This document shows, in pieces, positions 28,276 to 37,500 of a DNA stretch of 47,579 nt. The stretch's first letter is position 1; every line of letters starts with the position of its first letter. The position numbers and the translations under genes are program-made. The stretch is taken from the IMG/VR virus record IMGVR_UViG_3300021964_000122, positions 1 to 47,579 of that record; one strand, given 5' to 3'. The DNA comes from a virus. The notes beneath the pieces were generated by a model that saw only the letters and a list, made by a program, of their open reading frames with translations, was not told where the DNA came from and did not search any database.

Positions 28276-30079
28276 GGAGACATGGGAAGAAACTGTCAAC
28301 CGTTATATTAATTTCTGGGTAGACAGGGGGCATCTAAATGACTTTGATGTTTCAGAAATTTTTAAATGTATTCACGATCTAGATGTTATGCCATCTATGC
28401 GGGCGTTGATGACCGCTGGCCCCGCACTGGATCGAGATAATGTAGCTGGGTTTAATTGTAGCTATCTGCCTATCGACCATCCAAAAGCTTTTGATGAGTT
28501 AATGTATGTACTTATGTGTGGGACAGGCGTTGGCTTCAGCGTTGAGCGACAATATATTTCTAAACTACCAGAGGTTGCAGAAACTTTCCATGACACAGAC
28601 ACAGTTATTAATGTTGCGGATTCGAAGATCGGATGGGCGAAATCGTATCGGGAGTTGGTATCACTGTTGTTTTCAGGTCAAGTTCCCCGATGGGACGTTA
28701 GTAGAGTACGACCTTCAGGTTCCCCGCTCAAAACTTTTGGAGGCAGAGCTAGTGGCCCAGAACCTTTGCTCGACTTATTCCAATTCACTGTGGGACTCTT
28801 TCGGGAAGCTGCTGGAAGAAAGCTTACGTCCATTGAGTGCCACGATCTTTGCTGCAAGATTGCTCAAATCGTCGTCGTTGGAGGGGTAAGGCGCTCTGCG
28901 CTCATCAGCCTCTCTAATCTTACGGATGATCGTATCCGACGATGCAAGCACGGACAATGGTGGGTAGAAGATCCACAGCGAGGACTAGCTAATAACTCAG
29001 CGTGTTATACTGAGAAGCCAGATTTTGAAGGGTTTTTAAATGAGTGGACAAGTTTGTATGAATCGAGATCCGGTGAGCGAGGCGTCTTTTCTAGAGTGGC
29101 TAGTCAAAAACAAGCTGCAAGAAACGAGCGACGAGATGCTACCTATGATTTTGGAACTAATCCATGTAGTGAAATCATCCTCCGACCCTATCAATTCTGC
29201 AATCTATCAGAAGTTGTTGTCAGGCCGACCGATACTCTCGCAAGCCTCAAACGAAAAGTACGGGTTGCGACTATCCTTGGAACTCTACAGGCTACGCTGA
29301 CAGACTTCAGATATTTAAGAACCATTTGGAAAACTAATACAGAAGAAGAAGCATTGTTGGGTGTATCACTGACAGGTATTATGGATCACCCCCTGCTTTC
29401 AGGGAGAGAAGATAATGGTAAGCTCAAAAAGTGGCTTACGGAGATGCGTAATGAAGCTATCGAAACCAACAAAGAATGGGCTAAGAGAGTGGGTATCAAT
29501 GTATCTACCGCTATCACTGCGGTTAAGCCTTCAGGCACTGTTAGTCAGTTGGTCGATTCTGCTAGTGGCATCCATCCTCGGTATAGCAGCCAGTATATAC
29601 GGAGAGTTCGTGCAGATAGCCGTGACCCGCTTTGCGCTATCCTAGAGGCTGCTGGTGTACCTGTAGAGGACGATCTCATGTCACCTAGTACAAGGGTATT
29701 CAGCTTTCCTATCGCCTCTCCTGAAGGCGCTGTGACAGCCTCAGAGATGGGTGCTATGGAGCAGCTAGAACTGTGGGAAATCTATCAGGACTATTGGTGT
29801 GAGCATAAGCCATCTATGACTTGCTACTATCGGGATGATGAGTTTCTTGAGGTAGGACAGTGGCTGTATAATAAGTTTGATAAGGTGTCAGGTATTAGTT
29901 TCCTACCCTACTCAGATCATACTTATCAGCAAGCCCCGTATGAACCTATTGATAAGAAAACATACAATGAGTTGAAAAAGAATTTCCCAACAGAAATCAA
30001 TTGGGATTTGAATGAAGAGTCAGATATGACGGAGGGATCACAGACGCTGGCTTGCGTAGGCAACTCATGTGAATTATAA
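28208..30079 (+). CDS. nrdJ: Class II (adenosylcobalamin-dependent) ribonucleotide reductase
   Basis: A 623-residue monomeric triphosphate-type reductase. It has an RYLPEEKRRETWEETVNRY start, C84 in NCSYLP (redox partner), LMCGTGVGFSVER, TNPCSEI with the thiyl C320 and E322, C331 in QFCNLSE, and a C-terminal LACVGNSCEL pair (C616, C621) that takes electrons from thioredoxin. It needs B12 but no oxygen or separate radical subunit. It starts with a TTG just after GAGGAG, inside the DUF1289 gene. It would make dNTPs from host ribonucleotides. It gives no sign of an intein. Confidence 0.95.
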   Translation: MDAYQQYIHKSRYARYLPEEKRRETWEETVNRYINFWVDRGHLNDFDVSEIFKCIHDLDVMPSMRALMTAGPALDRDNVAGFNCSYLPIDHPKAFDELMYVLMCGTGVGFSVERQYISKLPEVAETFHDTDTVINVADSKIGWAKSYRELVSLLFSGQVPRWDVSRVRPSGSPLKTFGGRASGPEPLLDLFQFTVGLFREAAGRKLTSIECHDLCCKIAQIVVVGGVRRSALISLSNLTDDRIRRCKHGQWWVEDPQRGLANNSACYTEKPDFEGFLNEWTSLYESRSGERGVFSRVASQKQAARNERRDATYDFGTNPCSEIILRPYQFCNLSEVVVRPTDTLASLKRKVRVATILGTLQATLTDFRYLRTIWKTNTEEEALLGVSLTGIMDHPLLSGREDNGKLKKWLTEMRNEAIETNKEWAKRVGINVSTAITAVKPSGTVSQLVDSASGIHPRYSSQYIRRVRADSRDPLCAILEAAGVPVEDDLMSPSTRVFSFPIASPEGAVTASEMGAMEQLELWEIYQDYWCEHKPSMTCYYRDDEFLEVGQWLYNKFDKVSGISFLPYSDHTYQQAPYEPIDKKTYNELKKNFPTEINWDLNEESDMTEGSQTLACVGNSCEL

Positions 30080-30090
30080 TAAGGAGTGGT

Positions 30091-30315
30091 ATGAAAGAGG
30101 GAACTATAATTGGCTTTCGCATTCTGGTAGACTCTGACGGTCTATTGATGACAGAACACACTGAGCTTCCTGATAAAGACATAGCAAAAGTCTTTACCCA
30201 GAAAGAGAATCAGGTTTTAATCAGGGCGGCAGTAAGATCTTTTAAAGAAATTACAGATGCAATCCATGAAAAAATTGAATCAGAGATTGATGCAATTAAC
30301 AGGGTTTGCCAATAG
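30091..30315 (+). CDS. Small hypothetical protein after the reductase
   Basis: A 74-residue protein starting MKEGTIIGFRILVDSDG, with AAGGAG seven bases before the ATG. It has a beta-like start and a long charged helix (AVRSFKEITDAIHEKIESE). It ends the rightward convoy, overlapping the convergent gene at 30296-30598 by 20 bases. No terminator is obvious in the overlap. Function unknown. Confidence 0.6.
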   Translation: MKEGTIIGFRILVDSDGLLMTEHTELPDKDIAKVFTQKENQVLIRAAVRSFKEITDAIHEKIESEIDAINRVCQ

Positions 30316-30598
30316 GAGCAGCGTTGGCAAGGAAGCCACCCCCATTGGCCCTATGGCGAGCAGTTTTTCTGGCTATTCTCTTCGGTTGCTGGGAGAACTG
30401 CTTGCCTTTTTTTGTATCTGCCCTTTTCTTTCTAGAGGTTGCTGCGTATTCTGCGGTAGTCAAAGACTCCCTAGCTTTTTTAGGAAGGTATCTTTCACCC
30501 GTAGCCTTTGGGCCTTGAGTAGAAGGCTTACCAGACCTAGTTCCCCATTCTTCTTTTGTCCAAGACTTTAGAGACTGTTGAGGTTTTTTTAGAGCCAT
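30296..30598 (-). CDS. Conserved basic phage protein of unknown function
   Basis: A 100-residue Lys-rich protein (MALKKPQQSLKSWTKEEWGTRS...). The pattern LKKPxQSLKxWTKxxWGTxSGKPSTxGPKATGERYLPxxAR is shared by a family common in marine phages, and the following SRKKRADTKKGKQFSQQPK fits too. Its role is unknown; the basic residues suggest nucleic-acid or virion association. It is the last gene of the leftward convoy and its end overlaps the convergent + strand gene. The ATG overlaps a divergent + strand ATG. Confidence 0.72.
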   Translation of the reverse strand: MALKKPQQSLKSWTKEEWGTRSGKPSTQGPKATGERYLPKKARESLTTAEYAATSRKKRADTKKGKQFSQQPKRIARKTARHRANGGGFLANAAPIGKPC

Positions 30599-30773
30599 GA
30601 GTAAGCTACCTTACGTTAATGAATTTTTTGATTGGTGTGTGTGGACTATTGCTTGGTTTGGAGATTTAACAGGGATGGGATACAACCTCGCCAACATTTT
30701 TCTTTTTGTTTTCCTTCAGCCTTTTCTTATTCTTCTTTTCTTTTTCCTTTGGATGAAGAGTAGAAAACAATGA
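30597..30773 (+). CDS. 58-residue membrane protein on the opposite strand
   Basis: Read from the sequence: MSKLPYVNEFFDWCVWTI, AWFGDLTGMGYNLANI, a hydrophobic helix (FLFVFLQPFLILLFFFL) and WMKSRKQ. The pattern FFDWCVxxxxxxxDLTGxxYNxxNIxxFV is one that I associate with small phage membrane proteins near lysis genes, so a holin-like role is possible. It is on the + strand within a - strand block and its ATG overlaps the - strand ATG of the previous gene at a CATG. No good binding site is visible, which lowers confidence. Confidence 0.58.
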   Translation: MSKLPYVNEFFDWCVWTIAWFGDLTGMGYNLANIFLFVFLQPFLILLFFFLWMKSRKQ

Positions 30774-30807
30774 AATATAAAACCCTGCTCGTTTCTTTAT
30801 AATTTTT

Positions 30808-31107
30808 TTAGTTGGTATAACCACCGCCAGCATCCTTATATTTTTTAGCTAGTAGCTGAGCTTTTCGTGCTGACCACTGACCAGCCCTACCACCAGCAGT
30901 ACCAGCCTTCACTTGCTCAAACAGCTTTTTCCGCATAGCAGGTTTTGTATAGTTGCCTGCGGAATTTACTGTGCTTCCTTGCTTATGTGCTTTTCTGTAT
31001 CCAGCAGCATAGGCAGCAGCAGCCTGCTTTTCAGCATCGGCTCGTCGCTTATAGACTTTACCGCTACTGCCCCACTTATAACCGCCACCAACCTTTTTGA
31101 TTGGCAT
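30808..31107 (-). CDS. DUF5872-like basic protein
   Basis: A 99-residue protein starting MPIKKVGGGYKWGSSGK; the GTG five codons upstream is less likely. The first part has a GGGYKWGSSGKVYKRRADAE repeat-like motif, and the second part NYTKPAMRKKLFEQVKAG, GRAGQWSARKAQLLAKKYK and GGGYTN matches DUF5872, a domain of unknown function common in phages. It starts one base after the upstream stop. It may bind nucleic acid or act in the head; not known. Confidence 0.72.
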   Translation of the reverse strand: MPIKKVGGGYKWGSSGKVYKRRADAEKQAAAAYAAGYRKAHKQGSTVNSAGNYTKPAMRKKLFEQVKAGTAGGRAGQWSARKAQLLAKKYKDAGGGYTN

Positions 31108-31108
31108 C

Positions 31109-31465
31109 TTACTTGTGTCCACAAACTTTGGTATGGAGATCGCTAATACCTTTGTAGGTAACTAAGCCACCCTGAGAGTATTGCCCTACTCGCATTTCTT
31201 TTTTACTTTTCTGCTTAGGCGTAGGATTGCTTGGCCCTTCTTGAAGGGTCTTGCCTTTTCGATTACGGCCTACATTACCTGTACCTGTAGCTGGGCCTCT
31301 AATAGACCCTACAAGGTGCTGTGGTATTGTCTTTCCCGTAAGAGCTTGTGAAGCTAAATTAGCTCCGGTGTAGGCTATACCTGCGGGAGTAGGACGCATA
31401 GCCGTAGTAACCACACCAGTAATAGGGTTATTGGCTAGATCTTTAATATCTTTAAAAGATGGCAT
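31109..31465 (-). CDS. Hypothetical protein
   Basis: A 118-residue protein starting MPSFKDIKDLANNPITGV, with GGAGA before its ATG. It has a small-residue-rich middle (AYTGANLASQALTG), a basic KQKSKKEM segment and a QYSQGGLVTYKG end, the last a short motif that recurs in phage virion proteins as (S/A)xGGLV. It precedes the DUF5872-like gene by one base. Function unknown. Confidence 0.58.
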   Translation of the reverse strand: MPSFKDIKDLANNPITGVVTTAMRPTPAGIAYTGANLASQALTGKTIPQHLVGSIRGPATGTGNVGRNRKGKTLQEGPSNPTPKQKSKKEMRVGQYSQGGLVTYKGISDLHTKVCGHK

Positions 31466-31468
31466 AAT

Positions 31469-31735
31469 TTAATCTCCTTCGGGGAATACTGTCATTTTTA
31501 AATTAGAAATTATCCAAGACTTTGGTATCGCAAGCTCTGCATCGCCTTCTGATATTTCATTATCTTCAAGAATCATGTGAGGACAAATAATTATTTTTTC
31601 ATCGTCCTCGTGGATGATAGCGCCACAAGAAACTACTGTGGCTGTCTTCTGTTCTTTTAAATCTGATAAAGAACGCCAGCCCATGTTTGAGCCTCCAGCG
31701 GCGTCACGCCATATAACTCTATGTAGCGTTACCAC
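31469..31735 (-). CDS. Small acidic phage protein, GTG start
   Basis: An 88-residue protein (MVTLHRVIWRDAAGGSNMGW...). The pattern VxWxDA...GWxSL...VxxGxxIHEDDExIIxxPH is that of a small phage family of unknown role. The GTG at 31735 overlaps the upstream stop; a downstream ATG (31684) would cut the conserved VIWRDA part, so GTG is chosen. It lies at the end of the large virion proteins and continues the coupled run. Confidence 0.6.
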   Translation of the reverse strand: MVTLHRVIWRDAAGGSNMGWRSLSDLKEQKTATVVSCGAIIHEDDEKIIICPHMILEDNEISEGDAELAIPKSWIISNLKMTVFPEGD

Positions 31736-34587
31736 TTCGTCTTGTCAGCCCAATAAGCCGCAGACATTTTGCCCTTCTTGATGTTACGTCTGTGACGGGC
31801 TTTGAAGCTCTTGCGCTTGGCCTTCATACGCGCTGACTCACCCGCCTTGGGCTTACCAGCAGTCTTCGCGCCTTGCTCACCAAAACGAATAATCTTTTCT
31901 TTACCGTCTTCGCAGGCTTTTACGACATGAGACTTCTTAGCATGGTTAGGTGTGCGTCGAGGCTTGTTGCAGGCCATCTTGTCTTTGTCAACTCTACCGC
32001 CTTTGGCATAGCCACGAATCGTGTAGCTTTCTTCGGGCGTCATGAATCTGGCAGTTTTACTTTCAATCATTTCACGGATCTTCTTCTCTGCCTCTGCTCG
32101 CGTCTTAGCCTCTATCTCAAAGCCTAACTCATTATTAGCAAGATCCATCCTACGCCCATGCACATCTAGAATCTCACGCGCATCTGCGGCAAACTTCGCG
32201 GCTTTAGGATACTTCGCCTGTTTAGCCAGCCACCCAAGCCCAAGGTGTCTTGCAGCATCGCCGCGCCCATCTAGCTCTTCGCGCATACCATATTTACCAC
32301 CAAGACTATTGGCCCAAGCTAAATCTTCTTTAGAGATTCCTAAGACTTTAGCGACTTTCTGCTGGGGATTTATTTTTTGGAGTTTCTTTTGGAAAGCCTG
32401 AATTAGACCACCAATAAAAACCTGTTCTCGTCCTTCATTTTGCAGACCAAACTCGGCTGCTTCCCCTAAATAAATTTTACTTTTAAATTGATTACCGGGA
32501 AACTTGCCAGCCGCATAGCGCAACGCACTATAAGTATCTTTTACTTTATCTTGAGGTATTTCTGAAAAGTCATAAACATCTGTAGCATAAAGCTTACCGT
32601 CTTCAACTTTTAGTGTAGCGCCCCCAACAGAAAATGCAGCCTCTTCTTGAGAAGTTATATCGCCCGTTATCATTCTTCTAATAAAGCTTTCTTCTTTTCT
32701 TTTTTCAGGACTAGACGCCTTACCGCGAATGTTACCGCCTCTATAATCTTCGTAATCAATGTGCATACGCCCAGAAGCAATAGCATTTTTTGCAGCCGTT
32801 CTAATTTCATCTACCACCGCAGTATCATAATCCTCTGCTGTTTTATCACCGCCAAAAGGATTTAGAAAGCTACCAAGATTAGAGAAGACTTGATTTTTTT
32901 CAACAGGCTCTTTAATTCTTAAAGACTCTCCAGCTACAATCTTGTTAGGGTCTTCGATTTTATTAAATCTTTGTAGATCTTCTACGCTCACGCCAGTTTC
33001 TTTTGCAATACGAGCAAGGGTGTCTCCCTGCTGAATAGTGCGCCTAGTATCTTCTTGTTTTATTTCTTGATTTCTTTCAAAGAACTTTCTGGCAAATGAA
33101 ATAATACCTCCGTCATTTGCACCAAAACGAGGATCTTCTGGATCAAAGCGTTGAGCAAACACAGACTTGTATTGTTCTGGTCTAAAAAGAATATAGGAGT
33201 ATGCTTCCTCTCCACGATATGAAGGCTCATAGTTGTTGATGTATTTTATAGAATCAAAACCATAAGACTCGATCCATTTTGAAATCTTTTTGTTAAGCAT
33301 TGCTTCTTCAGCATTCAGCATACTTTCTGATAGGAAATCAAACTTAGCGAACTTCGCTTTTCGAATAGCGTCAGCAGCATCTTCTAGCTCAAAAAAATCT
33401 GGGGTTTGTAAAATATCCTCAATATCCAAACCAGTTTGATCTGAAATAGCCTGTGCAATTTTTACACTCATGCTTCTACTATCAACAATATTTAGTGGCT
33501 GTGCGTCTAATAGTTCAGAACCAACCCAAGGGCCATCATTAGCTCCTAAGTCCAAAGGATTTTTTACGTTTATGTATCCCTTCTGAACAACAACAGGGCT
33601 GGTTTTTAGTTGACTTGCTGCGGCCAGTACAGCACCTCTCTGCTCTGGTGTTGTCTCAGGCATACTATTCCAAATAGAATCTTCATCCATCCCAGACTTT
33701 AGCTTTGTAATATACTCATCAAACAAAGTATAAATTTTTAAAACATCTTCTTTGTCTACAACTTTATTTACAACCCTGTCTTTAGTATCACCCGCCGTTC
33801 TTTTGATCCCTGTTTCAGCAATGTTAGAAACAATGTCGGCCTTGGCTCCCTCGCCAAATAATTTTGCGGTTGCTAAAAAGTTAGCTTGGCCTTCTGTGCC
33901 TGCATGGACTCCAATTTCGTTAGGATTAAAAAACCTTGTATCAAATTCAAAATCAGCCCCACTGCCCACAGCCCTAAAAATAGGATTAGTTTCCTGAGAA
34001 CCAGAAAGAAATTTTTCTAGAGCCACATCTCTATTTTCAATCGCAGCAATTTCCTGCTCAATCCCTAGCTTTTGTGGTGGAGCCTCTTCAAATAAACTGC
34101 TATACTTTTTATTTGCTTTTAAACTTTTGACTGTCTGCTCTGCAACACCCTGCTTGGCCTCTTCTGTAATAAGTTGCGAACCGGGGCCACGACCAACACG
34201 ACCTTTATAATACTCTACAAAAATATTATCGCTGTCGGCTAACTCTACATCTTTTGCTTTATCATCCGCAAGCTTGTAATAATTTAAATTATGATATGCC
34301 GCAGCTAATGGACTATCACTAGCGTTAAACAAAGTATTTTCAAAGTCTAAAAATATTGCATCATCAGGATCAATAAACATATCTGATTCAAATTTATCGC
34401 CTTCATTATCAATCATTGCCTTGCCCATACGAACAAGATATTCTTGACTGTCAGCATCGTCTAAAAGATGCTTTTCAACAACAGTATTTACTGGCTCCTC
34501 CAAAAGATTAGCAAGCTTGCTAGAGTCAAAAAGATCTCCGCTTTGCTTTGCCATGTGGCGAGCAAGTGCTGTAGCAATAAAATTCAT
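31729..34587 (-). CDS. Large virion protein with ADP-ribosyltransferase-like, LysM and C-terminal basic modules
   Basis: A 952-residue multi-domain protein, likely ejected. Residues 200-480 look like an ADP-ribosyltransferase of the polyvalent-protein type: NEIGVHAGTEGQANF (His for NAD), VQKGYINVKNPLDLG, and WIESYGFDSIKYINNYE then YSYILFRPEQYKSV. A LysM domain (TIQQGDTLARIAKETGV, residues about 516-560) should bind peptidoglycan. Residues 775-825 hold DAARHLGLGW and RMDLANNELG, like the DUF6973-type motif. The end (KSHVVKACEDGKEKIIRFG, SFKARHRRNIKKGKMSAAYW) is a basic module found in many phages. The ART call is from memory of motifs and needs a profile search. Confidence 0.7.
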   Translation of the reverse strand: MNFIATALARHMAKQSGDLFDSSKLANLLEEPVNTVVEKHLLDDADSQEYLVRMGKAMIDNEGDKFESDMFIDPDDAIFLDFENTLFNASDSPLAAAYHNLNYYKLADDKAKDVELADSDNIFVEYYKGRVGRGPGSQLITEEAKQGVAEQTVKSLKANKKYSSLFEEAPPQKLGIEQEIAAIENRDVALEKFLSGSQETNPIFRAVGSGADFEFDTRFFNPNEIGVHAGTEGQANFLATAKLFGEGAKADIVSNIAETGIKRTAGDTKDRVVNKVVDKEDVLKIYTLFDEYITKLKSGMDEDSIWNSMPETTPEQRGAVLAAASQLKTSPVVVQKGYINVKNPLDLGANDGPWVGSELLDAQPLNIVDSRSMSVKIAQAISDQTGLDIEDILQTPDFFELEDAADAIRKAKFAKFDFLSESMLNAEEAMLNKKISKWIESYGFDSIKYINNYEPSYRGEEAYSYILFRPEQYKSVFAQRFDPEDPRFGANDGGIISFARKFFERNQEIKQEDTRRTIQQGDTLARIAKETGVSVEDLQRFNKIEDPNKIVAGESLRIKEPVEKNQVFSNLGSFLNPFGGDKTAEDYDTAVVDEIRTAAKNAIASGRMHIDYEDYRGGNIRGKASSPEKRKEESFIRRMITGDITSQEEAAFSVGGATLKVEDGKLYATDVYDFSEIPQDKVKDTYSALRYAAGKFPGNQFKSKIYLGEAAEFGLQNEGREQVFIGGLIQAFQKKLQKINPQQKVAKVLGISKEDLAWANSLGGKYGMREELDGRGDAARHLGLGWLAKQAKYPKAAKFAADAREILDVHGRRMDLANNELGFEIEAKTRAEAEKKIREMIESKTARFMTPEESYTIRGYAKGGRVDKDKMACNKPRRTPNHAKKSHVVKACEDGKEKIIRFGEQGAKTAGKPKAGESARMKAKRKSFKARHRRNIKKGKMSAAYWADKTKW

Positions 34588-37500
34588 TATGTAATCCTCG
34601 CCAAAAGACTTCGTTCTTCTTCATCTTGAAAAGCTGTGCCAGCCTGTTCATCATAAGGAAGCCCTGTCATTTTATCTACACGCTCATCAGGTTCTTTAGG
34701 TGCTTGGGGTACAGAGACTTCCCCACCCTTTGCAAAATTAGCCTTTTTAGTTTTTGGAACCACGGCCTCCTTTATTGCTGTGTCTATATCACCCAAAGTT
34801 TCACGATACTCTGTCATAGTTTCTTTGCCCAATACAGGCTGACCTAAGCCATAAAAAGGTACTTTAGTGCCAAGCGTTCTCAAAGGCTTTCTATATCCAA
34901 ATATCGCAGCAGTATCACTTACTGTAGGCCCAAACATACCAACAGCAAGGCCGGGAGTCCCTAGATATTCAACATTATTTTTTGCTCTATAGATTTGATC
35001 TGCAATAATTCCATTACCGCCCCATCGGGCTAACGACTCATATCCAATCTGAATTGGATCTTTATCTTCAAAACCCTCGCCACGAGTTCTTGCGTAGTTG
35101 GTGGCCCCTGCCACAGCAGTCATAAGCAGCGCAGTAGGTACTAATTTTTCAGCCGCCATTTCTTTATCACGCACAAAGCGCTTTGCCCCACGCTTTAAAA
35201 TGTTATTAGAGAAAGCTGTGGGATAGCCCATAAGCTGATAAGCAAGACTGCCTAGAGGTGTATTATGTGCGCGAGGCTTGAGGCCCGACATTCTTGTAGG
35301 TTGTAGAATAATTTGGTTTGTGTAACGAGCAGCGCCCTGTAGTAGTTCAGTATAGAAAGGATCGTTCCTGCTCTTTCCAGCCGCTGACCATGCCTTTGCT
35401 TTTTCAACATCAATACCAAACTCAGCAAGGTCATCAAGTTTACTTTGCATTCTTCGCGTCATAGGAGCAGCACCATGAGCCGCCACCTCATCTATTGTTT
35501 TTGCAAGGTATCGCTTACCAGTTTGAAACGAAACATTCTGAACAAACTTTGTCCACTGGTCTAGCATAGTAACTCTAAAAAATTTATTGCTGGCTTTTTG
35601 CATTGTACCTTCAACCATATCACCAGCAAGGCGATCAGCCATAGACTCTAGTTGCTGTTCCATAATCAAGCCAAACTGCTGCATTTCATGCCATGCTTCT
35701 TCTGGCGTAAGACCAAAATCATCAATAAGTTTTTTGTGGGAGTCTTCTGTAATTGTTTTTATACCTGTTTTATGGGCATTTAGGAAACGATCTACGTCTG
35801 CTTTTGCTTTAGCATTAGAGATATTCCAAGCTGCTTTAAAGCCATCTATAGTTGAGCCTCCTGCAACACCAAAGTTCAGCAGAATCTCTGTTAAACTAGA
35901 TACTGTTGCCAAAGGAAGCAGGGCCATTCTTTGAGCAAGCTGAATACCTTGATTAATTTGTCCCGCACCTCCAACACCTTCTCCAGTGAGGTTGGCGTAC
36001 AAGTCTCTAAAGCGTTTTAAATCTTTATCACTTAAAGAAGCGCCACCTGACTGTGCTTCTCTGCGAATTTGATTTATCCATTTTGATTCAAATTCTTGTG
36101 CGTTTCTAACTCCAAAAACTCTTTTCTTAGCAAGCGCCATGCCTGCCTGAGTCATGTAATTAAAAAATGTTTGTTGAACATCATTGTTTAAAAACTCTTC
36201 AAACATTGCATCGTCAGTGATATTTTTAAATGTTCGATTAGAACTAAAGAAATAATCACGAGAGCCGCTGTACATTTGGTTATTTTTATCCAACATACCG
36301 CCAATACCGTTTAGCTCTGGGCCATCAATAATCTTCATGGCTGAAGCTAAGTCTTTAGCTTCTCCAGACTCAACAAGAAGCTGGGCAAATCTTTCTTTAT
36401 TGTTTTCAATTGCAGAGCGTTTCCACTGTCGAGGTACATAATTCTCAATAGGTGTAGAAATAAATCCCTCGCGCTGAAGAAGCTCTCCTGCAACCTGATA
36501 AACTTTTTTAATGTTCATTGCTGTATGGTTTACAGCTTTACTATATTTTTGACCTGATGATCCTTGACCACGCAGCGCAAGAGAAAGCGCATCATTGATC
36601 TCATCTTCCAAGCCAACATTAAAGCGGTTGTTTGCAATAGGCAGAATAGCTTTTATATATTCTTCAAAAAAAGAACCAGTAATATTTCTCTGGGCTTCAG
36701 CAAAATCTTCTTGAACTGTCCTTTGACCACCTGTTAGCCGCCACTCTAAGGCAAACTCATTGCTGGTTTTTTCCTGTAAAAGTTTTGCAGTAGGAGATAT
36801 TTCAGTATAAGGCGACAAAAACCCTCCTGCCTTTCCGAACATCTGACTAGATGTAAAAGTGCTTAGGCCTTTGTGTAAACGAAACAATAAATCACTTTGA
36901 ATTACTTTTTGTTCTTTTCCAGAATGGGCCGCTGCAAGTGCTGCGTCTACCATAGCCTCGTAAGTTTCTTGTCCACCACCAACACGGCGTACAAGCTCCT
37001 CTAAGCCCTCTACAGCAAGGACATCTTCTGGTTGTAGATCAGTACCCTTTTCTGAAATTATCCCATCTAGGTCGTCTACAAGACCTCCTAGAAGCTCTTC
37101 CATGCCCCTTCTAAATTCTTCTTCGGGATCAGGAAAAACCTCATCAATATCATTTATTGTACCGTCTAGAATTTTTAGCATTTCTTGACGCAGGAACTCT
37201 TCATCTGAAAGTTCTGCAACTTCATCAATAGAGTTTACAGCCACCGTTGTTGGGCCAGTTTCAAAGTCAAGCGTCAACTGAACAGGTTGTTCTGTAGTAG
37301 GTGGATCAATATCTAAATCTTCAACTTGTCTTTTAGTGCCAAGCTTTGAAATACCTTTACCTAAACCATAACCAAACAGGCCACTGATGACAGTAGCTGA
37401 AGCAGTTTGTAGTGGATCAAAGTCTTCTCTAACCCCTATCTCAAGTTCTAGATTTTGAAGGGCTAAATCAGAAGCACCGCCATAGCCTGCACTATAAGTA

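Noticed and set aside
13500-30400. tRNA genes, integrase, CRISPR array, insertion sequences
   Set aside because: None seen: no cloverleaf-like patterns, no integrase or transposase motifs, no spaced direct-repeat array. The palindromes are not spaced like CRISPR repeats.
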